The notes beneath the pieces were generated by a model that saw nothing but the letters and a program-made list of their open reading frames with translations, was not told the DNA's origin and did no database searches. Below, one piece after another: positions 43,000 through 51,742 of a stretch of DNA of 64,000 nucleotides. A program made the translations under genes and the position numbers. Within the stretch, counting starts at the first letter, position 1. Every line of letters begins with the position of its first letter. This stretch comes from Halomonas binhaiensis (lineage in GTDB: Bacteria; Pseudomonadota; Gammaproteobacteria; Pseudomonadales; Halomonadaceae), in NCBI RefSeq assembly GCF_008329985.2, contig NZ_CP038437.2, forward strand, positions 2,542,001 through 2,606,000, given 5' to 3'.

Positions 43000-43722
43000 A
43001 TGACATTGCTGAAGATTGAACACCTGGACATCTTGCTCCGTGGTCAACACATCCTGGAAGACATCCAACTGACGCTCGAACGAGGTGAAATCGTTACCAT
43101 CGTTGGCCCAAATGGGTCAGGCAAGACCACGCTGCTGAAGAGCATCATTGGCTCTCTGCAACCGACCCGAGGCCATATCATCAAAGCCTCGGGACTGACC
43201 ATTGGCTACGTTCCCCAGCATCTACATCTCGATGCCACGCTCCCAATGACCGTATCTCGCTTCATGAGGCTGCCCTTCCAGCGGAGCCGCTCACAGATTG
43301 AGCTGGCACTCGAGCAGGCTGGAGTCGCAGGGCTTGGCCAGCACCAGATGAATGAGCTTTCGGGAGGGCAACTACAACGCATTCTGCTGGCACGCGCCTT
43401 GCTGGAATCGCCCGACCTGTTGATCCTCGACGAAGCAACCCAAGGACTCGACCAACCAGGTATCGCCGCTTTCTATCGCCAGCTCGAAGCCGTTCGCTGC
43501 GAGCTTGGTTGTGGCGTACTGATGGTCAGCCATGAGCTGCACGTCGTGATGCGGACTTCAGATCGAGTCATCTGCCTGAATCGCGCCATCTGCTGTGAAG
43601 GAACTCCCGAGCGGGTATCCAGCTCGCCAGCGTACCTGGCCATGTTTGGCCATGACACTCATGACGCTCTCGCCCTGTATCGACACCATCACTCCCCAAG
43701 CCCAATGGAATTTCCCTCGTGA
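43000..43722 (+). CDS. znuC: Zinc ABC transporter ATP-binding protein
   Basis: A 240-residue ATPase with Walker A GPNGSGKTTLLK, the Q-loop YVPQHL, signature ELSGGQLQRILLARAL, Walker B LLILDEATQGLD and the switch His in MVSHELHVV. The start is taken at 43000 (MTLLKIEHL), where family members begin. An in-frame ATG at 42937 would add 21 residues without similarity and begin only eight bases from the Zur palindrome. No strong ribosome-binding site is seen. It overlaps znuB by GTGA. Confidence 0.92.
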   Translation: MTLLKIEHLDILLRGQHILEDIQLTLERGEIVTIVGPNGSGKTTLLKSIIGSLQPTRGHIIKASGLTIGYVPQHLHLDATLPMTVSRFMRLPFQRSRSQIELALEQAGVAGLGQHQMNELSGGQLQRILLARALLESPDLLILDEATQGLDQPGIAAFYRQLEAVRCELGCGVLMVSHELHVVMRTSDRVICLNRAICCEGTPERVSSSPAYLAMFGHDTHDALALYRHHHSPSPMEFPS

Positions 43723-44531
43723 TACTCGATGACTTTCTGGTTCGCGCCTTCCTGGCCGGAATCGGCGTTGCGCTTGCGGCAGCGCCACTGGGTTGCTTCG
43801 TGGTATGGCGACGCATGGCTTACTTCGGCGATGCCACTGCCCATGCCGCCATTCTCGGTGTCGCCCTGTCACTGGTGCTTTCAACCTCAATCTTTGCTGG
43901 CGTGCTGGTCATTGCCCTGACCATGGCCACACTCGTCTCTATCCTGAGCAACAAGGGCTACGCCATGGATACCTTGCTTGGTGTCATGGCTCATTCCGCT
44001 CTCGCCTTCGGCCTGGTGGCAGTGTCCTTTGTATCGGGAGTTCGCATCGACCTGATGGCCTACCTCTTTGGCGACATCCTTGCTGTTGGACTGAGCGATC
44101 TCGCTATCATCTGGGGAGGTGCCATCCTGGTCCTGGGATTGATCAGTTGGCGTTGGTCGAATCTCCTTGTCGCAACACTCAATAGCGATCTCGCCCATGC
44201 CTGTGGTGTTGATCCTCGACGTGAACAGCTCATATTGACGCTGTCACTCGCCATGGTCGTTGCCGTGGCATTGAAAGTCGTCGGGGTATTGCTGATCGTC
44301 GCCCTGCTGATCATTCCCGCTGCGGCTGCTCGTCCGTTCAGTCGCACACCAGAAGCCATGGCTCTGCTCGCCGCAGCCATAGGAGCAGTCTCCACTACAG
44401 GTGGATTGCAAGCAGCTTATTGGCTCGACACCCCTACTGGCCCAACGATTGTCAGCCTGGCCGCTATCCTGTTTGCAGTTGCCAGCCTTGTCGGCCATGG
44501 CCGACATCGCCAGTCAGGCAACTCTCCGTAG
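43719..44531 (+). CDS. znuB: Zinc ABC transporter permease
   Basis: A 270-residue ABC-3 family permease with about seven to eight helices. AAAPLGCFVVWRRMAYFGDA is the family signature, and the cytoplasmic loop for ZnuC lies around HACGVDPRREQL. It starts with GTG overlapping the znuC stop, so it is translationally coupled. Confidence 0.92.
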   Translation: MILDDFLVRAFLAGIGVALAAAPLGCFVVWRRMAYFGDATAHAAILGVALSLVLSTSIFAGVLVIALTMATLVSILSNKGYAMDTLLGVMAHSALAFGLVAVSFVSGVRIDLMAYLFGDILAVGLSDLAIIWGGAILVLGLISWRWSNLLVATLNSDLAHACGVDPRREQLILTLSLAMVVAVALKVVGVLLIVALLIIPAAAARPFSRTPEAMALLAAAIGAVSTTGGLQAAYWLDTPTGPTIVSLAAILFAVASLVGHGRHRQSGNSP

Positions 44532-44686
44532 ACAGGTCTGGCCTCCTTGTCCGGGCAATGCTCCAATTATTCGATTTTTACGAACAAAACAGGGAAAAAT
44601 AGTCTCTTTTATTCATATATTTGATTTATTAGAATGCTTACTACTAGGAGAGAAAGATTATTTCCTTCCCTGATAGGAGTATCATC

Positions 44687-44971
44687 ATGAAAATCAAATT
44701 GATCATTCCCGCGCTCTTGATCGCCACACTCCCTGCCATTGCCCAAGCTGGCCAGGCAACAGCCCGTTCCATGCAATTGAGTGAGCCACTGTCCACAGAG
44801 CAGTCACAGGCCACAGCGCCTCTGGACAGCACCAGCAACCTGGTGGAACAAGGCAGCAGCGCCGCCATGTCTGCCGCTCGCGCCAAACTTGACGCCACAC
44901 AGCAGACTCACGAAAGCAACGTCGCTGCAACGGCCAATCAACTGCAATTTGCTCGCGAAGCGACCAGTTGA
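44687..44971 (+). CDS. Small exported hypothetical protein
   Basis: A 94-residue protein with a clean signal peptide (KIKLIIPALLIATLPAIAQA, cleavage after residue 21). The mature part is a Ser/Thr/Ala/Gln-rich hydrophilic stretch predicted to be helical near the end (SAARAKLDATQQTHESNVAAT). ATAGGAG precedes the start. A strong terminator follows 77 bp later, so it is a single-gene unit. The family is not recognised. Confidence 0.72.
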   Translation: MKIKLIIPALLIATLPAIAQAGQATARSMQLSEPLSTEQSQATAPLDSTSNLVEQGSSAAMSAARAKLDATQQTHESNVAATANQLQFAREATS

Positions 44972-45048
44972 GAAGAGCCATCGGCTGGAATAGAGCCGTC
45001 AGCCATCGGCTGAAAAACCATCAGCCGAACAAGGCGCCCCTGGTTCAC

Positions 45049-45070
45049 GCCCCCGAATGGGGGCTTTTTT
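45049..45070 (+). terminator. Strong terminator of the small exported protein gene
   Basis: GCCCCC-GAAT-GGGGGC is followed by six T, then GTTTTT. Confidence 0.93.
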
Positions 45071-45484
45071 GTTTTTGTCGATACAAGGCACAGACAGAAG
45101 AAACAAATTGACGATAAGCAAAGCACCCCAAAGAGCCAAGAGACAGGCTGGCGAATCCCCTGCCGCCGACATAGAATGGTCGCGCGTTGATCGGGCGGAG
45201 GTGTGCCCTTGGCGCTTTCATGCCTTTGGTTCGAGATTCCAGTTCGTTGATTCCAACTCATTGATCCAGTGTAGCCGTCTCATCGGCAGCTCTTGCTGCA
45301 TCATATTGAATCGCCGCCTCACGGTGGCAACAACGTGCCGGTCCATTCCTGCCAGGCAAACCTAGCGCTAAAACTCCAGCACTGGACGACCCAGGTCTGG
45401 ACAATCCGATCCTGGACAACCTGGTCTAAACGACCAGGTTCTAAACAAACTAGTTCTAAACAACTTAGGAGCCCGTGCCCTGCC
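45071..45484. other. 414-bp leader region of the FUSC gene
   Basis: No gene is seen. Loose repeats of a GATTCCA-type 14-mer occur at about 45231-45275, and a regular 14/15-bp array stands at 45380-45468 next to the start codon. Confidence 0.5.
45380..45468 (+). repeat. 6-unit 14/15-bp tandem array leading into the FUSC ribosome-binding site
   Basis: Units start at 45380, 45395, 45410, 45425 (14 bp), 45439 and 45454. The first three read CTGGACAACCC-like and the last three CTAAACAACTAG-like. The last unit ends TTAG and runs directly into GAG, so the AGGAG at the array edge is the likely ribosome-binding site for the start at 45485. Confidence 0.85.
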
Positions 45485-46630
45485 ATGCTGCTCGGCCGCC
45501 TGCGAGACCCTTTTATCAATCATCGCCATCGACGCCTGTTTCATGTCCTGCGGGTTTCTTTGGCACTCGCAATAACCTTTGCCATCATCCAGGTTCTTCC
45601 TTTCGAGCACAGCGGCTGGGCACTCGTCAGCACCGCCATGGTAATGGGCAACCTACCCCATATCGGCGGCGTGCTGGACAAGGGGCGCCAGCGCCTGGCC
45701 GGCACTATCCTGGGAGCCACTCTTGGCCTGGCATTGATCATGCTGCACCTCCCCCCATGGGGTATCTACCTCGGTGCATTGCTGGGCATTGCCGCTTGCA
45801 CCTGGGTCGTGTTCCCTGGGCGTCAGGCCTATAGTGGGCTGATGTTCTCCGTCAGCTTGCTGCTGGTGATCGGGGATGGCAACCAGGCTTTCAGCGTTGC
45901 ACTCTGGCGAGCTACCGATGTCCTGCTTGGTACATTGGTCGGCATTGCCGCCACTGTGTTGTTCCTGCCGCAAAAAGCCACAGATCTGATGCGCTTCATG
46001 CTGGCCGACTGTCTGGATGGCATGGCTCAGCTGTATCATGCCCATACCTCAGCAACTTCAGCCCCCGATCTTGATACTCGAAATCTGCTCAAGTCCACCA
46101 GCCGTCTTCTGGTCAAGCAACGTGGGCTGAGCGATGCCATTCATCGCGAAGGACGCCTGAATCGCACAGACGTGGATGAATTGATCTCCTATCAGCGACG
46201 CATGTTATCCACCATCGAGTTGCTGCTGGAAACCCACTGGACGACACGAGAAGGCCACAGCTGCATCAATGCCATGAAGGGGCTTCGCGAACAGCAGCAT
46301 ACCCTGGCCCGAGGTCTTGGCACGCTGGCACTGAAGGTGCGCACCGGCCAGTCCATTGACTTCAGCATCACGCCTTTTGTCCTGCAACCCTTTGCCGAAC
46401 TGGCCATGAGTGCCCGCGGTAAAGATGAGAGAGTGCTGTTCAGTCCCAGCGGCTATCTATGGCTCAACCGCGAGCTGGCACGCTTGGCCATAGCGACTGC
46501 CGAGCGCCTGGGACGCCTGGAGCGGCTGCCCAGTAAACGCCTGCACAATCGTGCTCAACGACGCGGTTTGCTGCGGACAACGCCCTATGACAATAAGGAA
46601 GGAAACCAAGATGGCAACTCCCCCCATTGA
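45485..46630 (+). CDS. FUSC-family (fusaric acid resistance-like) membrane protein
   Basis: A 381-residue protein. Two to three helix pairs in the first 190 residues (RVSLALAITFAIIQVLPF, GTILGATLGLALIMLH, SLLLVIGDGNQAF) are followed by a large cytoplasmic helical domain, the layout of the FUSC/YccS half-transporters. Likely an aromatic-acid efflux or envelope-related pore; no partner membrane-fusion gene is adjacent. The C-terminus overlaps the nadB start by 20 bp. The start at 45485 is assigned because AGGAG lies at the end of the repeat array 13 bases upstream, which is somewhat long. Confidence 0.78.
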   Translation: MLLGRLRDPFINHRHRRLFHVLRVSLALAITFAIIQVLPFEHSGWALVSTAMVMGNLPHIGGVLDKGRQRLAGTILGATLGLALIMLHLPPWGIYLGALLGIAACTWVVFPGRQAYSGLMFSVSLLLVIGDGNQAFSVALWRATDVLLGTLVGIAATVLFLPQKATDLMRFMLADCLDGMAQLYHAHTSATSAPDLDTRNLLKSTSRLLVKQRGLSDAIHREGRLNRTDVDELISYQRRMLSTIELLLETHWTTREGHSCINAMKGLREQQHTLARGLGTLALKVRTGQSIDFSITPFVLQPFAELAMSARGKDERVLFSPSGYLWLNRELARLAIATAERLGRLERLPSKRLHNRAQRRGLLRTTPYDNKEGNQDGNSPH

Positions 46631-48176
46631 CGTCCTGATTATCGGTGGTGGTGTCGCCGGCCTGTCCATGGCCCTGGAAATCGCCGATCAACGCCCCGTC
46701 ATGCTGCTCCGCCCGGGAGACCAGTCTCTCGGTGCCAGCCGTTGGGCCCAAGGGGGAATTGCTGCGGTACTGTCTCCTCAGGACGATGTCGAGGCCCACA
46801 TCCAGGACACCCTGGTAGCAGGTGATGGATTATGCGACCCCGACGCAGTGCGTTTCACTGTGGAAAATGGTCCTGATGCCATCAACTGGCTGCTGGAACT
46901 GGGCGTTCCCTTTACTCCGGATCCTGACCCGGACGCTGGATATCCCTATCACTTGACTCGGGAGGGCGGACACAATACCCGTCGTATCATCCACGCGGAT
47001 GATGCCACTGGCCGCGCCGTCATAGACACACTGCTCGAACGTGCCAAGGCACACCCCGGTATCACCCTGCGTGATGACCTCACAGCCGTGGAACTGATCA
47101 CGGATCAGGATGGTGCTTGCCGTGGCGCGTACTGCCTCGATACTGACAACCAGTTGGTGGAACTGCTGGCACAGGATACGGTGCTTGCCACAGGAGGGGC
47201 CAGCGGTCTGTTTCGCCATACCACCAGCCCCAGCCCGGCCAGTGGTGAAGGCATGGCCATGGCTTACGCCATCGGCGCAGAATTGAAGAACCTTGAGTTC
47301 CAGCAATTCCACCCAACCTGCCTGTACGACCCGGACGGTCCTCCCTTCCTGATCAGTGAGGCCGTGCGAGGAGAAGGCGGCCTGCTGCTCAATGTACATG
47401 GCGAACGTTTCATGCCGGCCATTGATGAACGCGCTGAACTGGCTCCCCGAGACGTGGTTGCCCGCGCCATCGATGCCGAGATGCAGCGCACTCATTCTGA
47501 CCATGTGCTGCTGGATGTACGCCATCTGGGACAGGACGCTGTCCTGCACCATTTCCCGACCATACATGCCCACTGCATGAACCGTGGCCTGGACATCGCC
47601 CAGCAGCCTATTCCCGTCGTACCGGCAGCCCATTACAGCTGTGGCGGCATTGCCACAGACCATCATGGCGCTACCGCAGTTCCTGGCCTGTATGCCATTG
47701 GCGAAGTCGCTTATACAGGCCTTCATGGCGCCAATCGCATGGCCAGCAACTCATTGCTGGAGTGCCTGGTCTACGCCCGCTCGGCGGCCCATCACTTGCG
47801 CGAACAGCCTTCACAGGCAAGTCATGCCCCTATTATTGCTCCCCGCTGGGGCAGCCAGCCGGTCGACGAACAGCGCATCCGGCACTGGCGCGACACCATG
47901 CGCAATGAAATGAGTGCCTGGGTTGCCATCGTGCGCAGTGATGAAGGACTGTTCAAAGCCGATCAGGCACTTGCTCAGCTAGAAGCGGAAATGGATGCCA
48001 TCCTGCCAAGTGCTGCAGCAGATGCAGAGCTCCTGAGCTACCAACACGCCCTGCGACTGGCGCGCTTGACCGTGGCCAGTGCGCGGGCACGTCGGGAGTC
48101 CCGGGGCTTGCACTTCAATCCTGACTGTCCGGTGCATGCAGACCCCGACCCCCGGCCCTCTGTACAGCGTCGCTGA
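46611..48176 (+). CDS. nadB: L-aspartate oxidase
   Basis: A 521-residue FAD enzyme making iminoaspartate from L-aspartate, the first step of de novo NAD synthesis. Motifs are VLIIGGGVAGLSMAL, SRWAQGGIAAVL, the TREGGHNTRRIIH active-site loop, FQQFHPTCLY and PAAHYSCGGIATD. The start at 46611 follows AAGGAAGG; the upstream open frame belongs to the overlapping FUSC gene. The C-terminal helical domain is slightly shorter than in E. coli but complete. Confidence 0.94.
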   Translation: MATPPIDVLIIGGGVAGLSMALEIADQRPVMLLRPGDQSLGASRWAQGGIAAVLSPQDDVEAHIQDTLVAGDGLCDPDAVRFTVENGPDAINWLLELGVPFTPDPDPDAGYPYHLTREGGHNTRRIIHADDATGRAVIDTLLERAKAHPGITLRDDLTAVELITDQDGACRGAYCLDTDNQLVELLAQDTVLATGGASGLFRHTTSPSPASGEGMAMAYAIGAELKNLEFQQFHPTCLYDPDGPPFLISEAVRGEGGLLLNVHGERFMPAIDERAELAPRDVVARAIDAEMQRTHSDHVLLDVRHLGQDAVLHHFPTIHAHCMNRGLDIAQQPIPVVPAAHYSCGGIATDHHGATAVPGLYAIGEVAYTGLHGANRMASNSLLECLVYARSAAHHLREQPSQASHAPIIAPRWGSQPVDEQRIRHWRDTMRNEMSAWVAIVRSDEGLFKADQALAQLEAEMDAILPSAAADAELLSYQHALRLARLTVASARARRESRGLHFNPDCPVHADPDPRPSVQRR

Positions 48177-48224
48177 AACCGGCGGGCACATGCCCACCAG
48201 CACTATAAAAAGGCACTATAAAAA

Positions 48225-48252
48225 AGCGGCGGGGCAACAATGCCCCGCCGCT
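48225..48252 (-). terminator. Terminator of purU (reverse strand)
   Basis: The perfect 12-bp stem AGCGGCGGGGCA / TGCCCCGCCGCT with a four-base loop is followed on the reverse strand by TTTTTATAG. It also separates purU from the convergent nadB. Confidence 0.92.
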
Positions 48253-48274
48253 GTTCACATCCAGCATCAACGAT

Positions 48275-49129
48275 TCATGCAAAGACAACCGTCTTGTTGC
48301 CATGAATCAGCACTCTGTCCTCCAGATGCCAGCGCAGCCCTCGTGCCAGTACTGTCTTCTCTACATCGCGACCGAAGCGCACCAGATCCGAAGGTGTATG
48401 GCAGTGGCTGACACGGTGAATGTCCTGCTCGATGATCGGCCCCGCGTCCAGCTCTTCCGTCACATAGTGGCAGGTTGCACCAATCAGCTTCACGCCTCGG
48501 TCATGGGCCTGATGGTACGGCTTGGCCCCTGCAAAGGACGGCAGAAAGCTATGGTGGATATTGATTACCCTGCCTGCATAACGTTGACACAGGTTAGGCG
48601 GCAGAATCTGCATGTAGCGCGCCAGCACGATACTGTCGGCATTTAACTCTTCGACCAGTTGCTCGACACGGGCAAAAGCCTCAGGCTTGTTGTCTGCCGC
48701 GACTGGCACGTGGTGATAAGGAATACCATGCCATTCGACCATACCGCGCATGTCATCATGGTTGGAGATCACCGCGGCAATATCGCAATCCAGCTCACCC
48801 GCCGTCCAGCGATACAGCAGATCTACCAGGCAGTGTGATTCCCGGGACACCATCAGCACCACGCGTCGCTTGTCGCGGGTATCACGCAATGCCCATTGCA
48901 TGTCGAATTCCCTCGCGACTGGAGCAAACGCATCACGCAATTCTTCCAGGGACATGCCGATGGAATCAGCCAGGATTTCATAGCGCATGAAGAAGCGCCC
49001 TGCCTCCAGGTCAGAATGCTGGCTGGCTTCAGTGATTGAGCCCCCGTGACCGGCGATGAAGTTCGATACGCGGGCAACGATGCCTAAACGATCGGGACAG
49101 GACACCACCAGGCGGTAAAAATGGGACAT
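48275..49129 (-). CDS. purU: Formyltetrahydrofolate deformylase
   Basis: A 284-residue enzyme. An N-terminal ACT domain (FYRLVVSCPDRLGIVARVSNFI, residues 3-75) is followed by a formyltransferase-like catalytic domain with INIHHSFLPSFAGAKPYHQA, LIGATCHYVTEELDAGPIIEQ and the catalytic Asn/His/Asp set. It releases formate from 10-formyl-THF, balancing one-carbon units for purine synthesis. The start at 49129 (MSHFYRL) is the family start. It is transcribed alone. Confidence 0.94.
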   Translation of the reverse strand: MSHFYRLVVSCPDRLGIVARVSNFIAGHGGSITEASQHSDLEAGRFFMRYEILADSIGMSLEELRDAFAPVAREFDMQWALRDTRDKRRVVLMVSRESHCLVDLLYRWTAGELDCDIAAVISNHDDMRGMVEWHGIPYHHVPVAADNKPEAFARVEQLVEELNADSIVLARYMQILPPNLCQRYAGRVINIHHSFLPSFAGAKPYHQAHDRGVKLIGATCHYVTEELDAGPIIEQDIHRVSHCHTPSDLVRFGRDVEKTVLARGLRWHLEDRVLIHGNKTVVFA

Positions 49130-49400
49130 CACGACATTCTCACAAATCAGGACAAAAATTCTGGGCAAATAGCCAGGGAGTTGCGCATTGTAGCGGACTA
49201 CATCGCTCTCGGCACGTGGGATGCTTTCGTGTTGGCGGGCCTGCATTACGGATAGGTGCACTGGCCCACGACATCCTCAGGCGTTGTCTGCCAGACACAA
49301 CAATCATCACAACATAAGCATAAGGGAGTGATGTCCGGCATTGAGTCAGCATCAAGCCTTCCCGTATAGTGAAGGTCATTCCGACCAGTCAGTTGCTCCA

Positions 49401-51068
49401 ATGCCAACACCACTCGTTCAGATCCGCCCTCGCCGCCGCCCTCCCGTGCAATTCCTGCCATTAGGAGGCTGTGGTGAAATCGGCATGAATCTGAGTCTTT
49501 ACGGCTACCAGGACACATGGATCGCTGTCGATTGCGGCATGATGATTCGCCAGGATCTCCCAGGCAGTCCTCTTCAGATACCCGACCTGGCAACACCGAA
49601 CGAGCTTGGTATCCAGCCTCAGGCCATCGTCATCACTCATGGTCATGAGGACCATATTGGCGCTGTCGCTTGGCTATGGCCACAATGGCGCTGCCCCGTA
49701 CTGGCAACACCGCTTGTTGCTGCCATGTTGCGCGATAAATTCGCTGAACGAGGCCTGACAGACCAGGCTATCGAGGTCATCGACCCAGGTGATGCTCGCG
49801 ACATTGGCAACCTGTCGCTGCGGTATCTACCGCTTCCCCACTCGATTCCGGAAAGCTGCGCCCTGCTGATCCAGGCAGGAGATTATCGGATATTGCACAC
49901 CGGTGACTGGAAACTGGATCCTGATCCCGTCATCGGGAGCCCCATCGATACCGAGCTGTTCAAGGCAGTATCTCCATTGCACCTGGTCGTCGCTGATTCC
50001 ACCAATGCCCATCTTCCTGGACATTCCCGCAGCGAAGGCGAAGTCGCCCGCGCCCTGCAGAGTGCCATTGCCGAATGTACCGGACGTGTGGTCGTCAGCT
50101 GTTTCGCCAGCAACCTGGCACGCGTACTCTCCATTGGGCGCGCTGCGGCCCGCTGTGGGCGCCGCGTCAGCTTGCTCGGACGCTCCATGGAACGCCTGGT
50201 GGGACATGCACGCCGATTGGGATACCTGGATGATTTTCCCCCGCTGGTACCGGTGTCAGACCTGGGCTATCTCCCTGCAGAAGAAGTACTGGTCATTGCG
50301 ACCGGCAGCCAGGGAGAACCACGTGCAGCCCTGGCCCGACTTTCTCAAGGACGGCATCCTCATTTCGAACTGACCGCAGGTGACAGCGTCATCTTCTCGG
50401 CCAAGGCCATTCCTGGTAATGAACACCTGATTGAACGCCTCAAGCGTGCACTGGGGCGTTACCAGGTCGCCATCATGGATGAGTTCAGCCATCCCCAGCT
50501 GCATGCATCGGGCCACCCAGCACAAGAAGAACTGGAGCAGCTCTACGCTTGGCTGAAACCCCAGCATCTGCTGCCTGTACACGGCGAACAACCCCATCAG
50601 CAAGCACATATGGCGTTGGCTGAACGTCTCGGGATCAAGTCCCCCTTACGGCCCATCAACGGCGACTTGATCCGTTTTGATCACAACGGCCTTCAACGGG
50701 TGTCACAGCATTCCCAGTCAGCGCGCATCGTCACTCAAAACCAGCTGTCGCCTGTCCGCAAGCCCAGCCAGGCCCGCCATGGAGCCCTTAGCCTGGCCAT
50801 CACCCTGATTGCCAGCGATACGGGCTGGACTCGCATAGGGCGCCTGATGATCGACAGCAGCCAATGCAGTGCCATGGACGAGGACAGTTTCAGCGACTGG
50901 CTGGATGAACAACTGTGCAGCATATCCTGCGATACCCTTCTGACTTTGCGCCAGGTGTTATATCCACGCCTGCAGCAATGGCTGCATACACACCTTCACC
51001 GCTTGCCCGAAGTACACTTGCAACTGATGGCCACCGAAGCCGAAACACTTGCCGATAGCTTGTCCTGA
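49401..51068 (+). CDS. RNase J-like metallo-beta-lactamase/beta-CASP ribonuclease
   Basis: A 555-residue protein of the RNase J group. It contains FLPLGGCGEIGMN, the zinc motif THGHEDHIG, HTGDWKLDPDP and ADSTNAHLPGHS, and the beta-CASP domain signatures VIATGSQGEPRAALAR and LLPVHGEQPHQQAH, plus a shorter C-terminal domain. Such enzymes process and degrade RNA with endonuclease and 5-prime exonuclease activity. RNase J is uncommon beside the usual gamma-proteobacterial RNase E system. The start is uncertain: ATG 49401 lacks a clear ribosome-binding site, while TTG 49341 has AGGGAG about 12 bases upstream and would add 20 residues. Confidence 0.82.
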   Translation: MPTPLVQIRPRRRPPVQFLPLGGCGEIGMNLSLYGYQDTWIAVDCGMMIRQDLPGSPLQIPDLATPNELGIQPQAIVITHGHEDHIGAVAWLWPQWRCPVLATPLVAAMLRDKFAERGLTDQAIEVIDPGDARDIGNLSLRYLPLPHSIPESCALLIQAGDYRILHTGDWKLDPDPVIGSPIDTELFKAVSPLHLVVADSTNAHLPGHSRSEGEVARALQSAIAECTGRVVVSCFASNLARVLSIGRAAARCGRRVSLLGRSMERLVGHARRLGYLDDFPPLVPVSDLGYLPAEEVLVIATGSQGEPRAALARLSQGRHPHFELTAGDSVIFSAKAIPGNEHLIERLKRALGRYQVAIMDEFSHPQLHASGHPAQEELEQLYAWLKPQHLLPVHGEQPHQQAHMALAERLGIKSPLRPINGDLIRFDHNGLQRVSQHSQSARIVTQNQLSPVRKPSQARHGALSLAITLIASDTGWTRIGRLMIDSSQCSAMDEDSFSDWLDEQLCSISCDTLLTLRQVLYPRLQQWLHTHLHRLPEVHLQLMATEAETLADSLS

Positions 51069-51219
51069 ATAGACAAGCCAAACATGCCAGCATGGTTTTG
51101 ATGCTAAAAAATATGCCGACTTCAGGCATGAAGCCCGGGCCGGCATATTTTGGCGGAAGGACGACAGGCAATCGAGCCTTGTCCTCACGCTAGTAACGCT
51201 TACTCGATGCTAGTAATGA

Positions 51220-51504
51220 TTACTTGGGATTCTTCGGCGGACGACCACGCTTACGCTTGGGCTGCTCGGCAACCAGATCCTCAAGTGACAGACCCGCTTC
51301 ACTGATCTGCTCACGAATCTCAGCCAGCTTGCGCGCCTTTTGCACTTCTTCTTCCTGGCGTACACGGTCTTCATCTTTCTTCGATTCGATAACTTCTTCG
51401 ATAACTTCAAGAAGTTTCTGCAGCTGTTCCATGCTCAGCTGACGAGCAGCAGCGCGAGCAACATTCTTGTTCCGAGCAATGCGCTCGAGAGATTCGCTGG
51501 ACAT
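51220..51504 (-). CDS. H-NS-like nucleoid protein with an AT-hook tail
   Basis: A 94-residue protein. Residues 1-80 look like the H-NS oligomerisation region (ARAAARQLSMEQLQKLLEVI, then a charged coiled coil and ISEAGLSLEDLVAE). Instead of the H-NS DNA-binding domain with its QGRTP loop, it ends in the basic AT-hook KRKRGRPPKNPK (core RGRP at 86-89). It should bridge or coat AT-rich DNA. The start at 51504 has GGAGG five bases upstream; a longer frame is a shadow. It has a promoter region of its own. Confidence 0.75.
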   Translation of the reverse strand: MSSESLERIARNKNVARAAARQLSMEQLQKLLEVIEEVIESKKDEDRVRQEEEVQKARKLAEIREQISEAGLSLEDLVAEQPKRKRGRPPKNPK

Positions 51505-51620
51505 ATATTCCTCCATGCCTTGAAAAATAAAGGCTGACACCTTTAAGCACCTGTGAAAAGTATATGCTCTACCCAAGTCTTGGCAAGAAATTCTAGTAAT
51601 TTTGTCCACACAAGACATAT

Positions 51621-51643
51621 AAAAAAGGTGCCGCGCTGGCACC
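51621..51643 (-). terminator. Terminator of the molybdenum cofactor operon
   Basis: On the reverse strand GGTGCC-AGCGC-GGCACC is followed by TTTTTTATAT, 100 bp after the moaA stop. Confidence 0.88.
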
Positions 51644-51742
51644 CTCTTTAATTGCAAAGTAGCAGTCTCTCCAACGTACTACCATGTCTTCAACGGTCAT
51701 CAACTACGTTATTTGCTGCACACTCTCGCCCGGGCAACCGCA

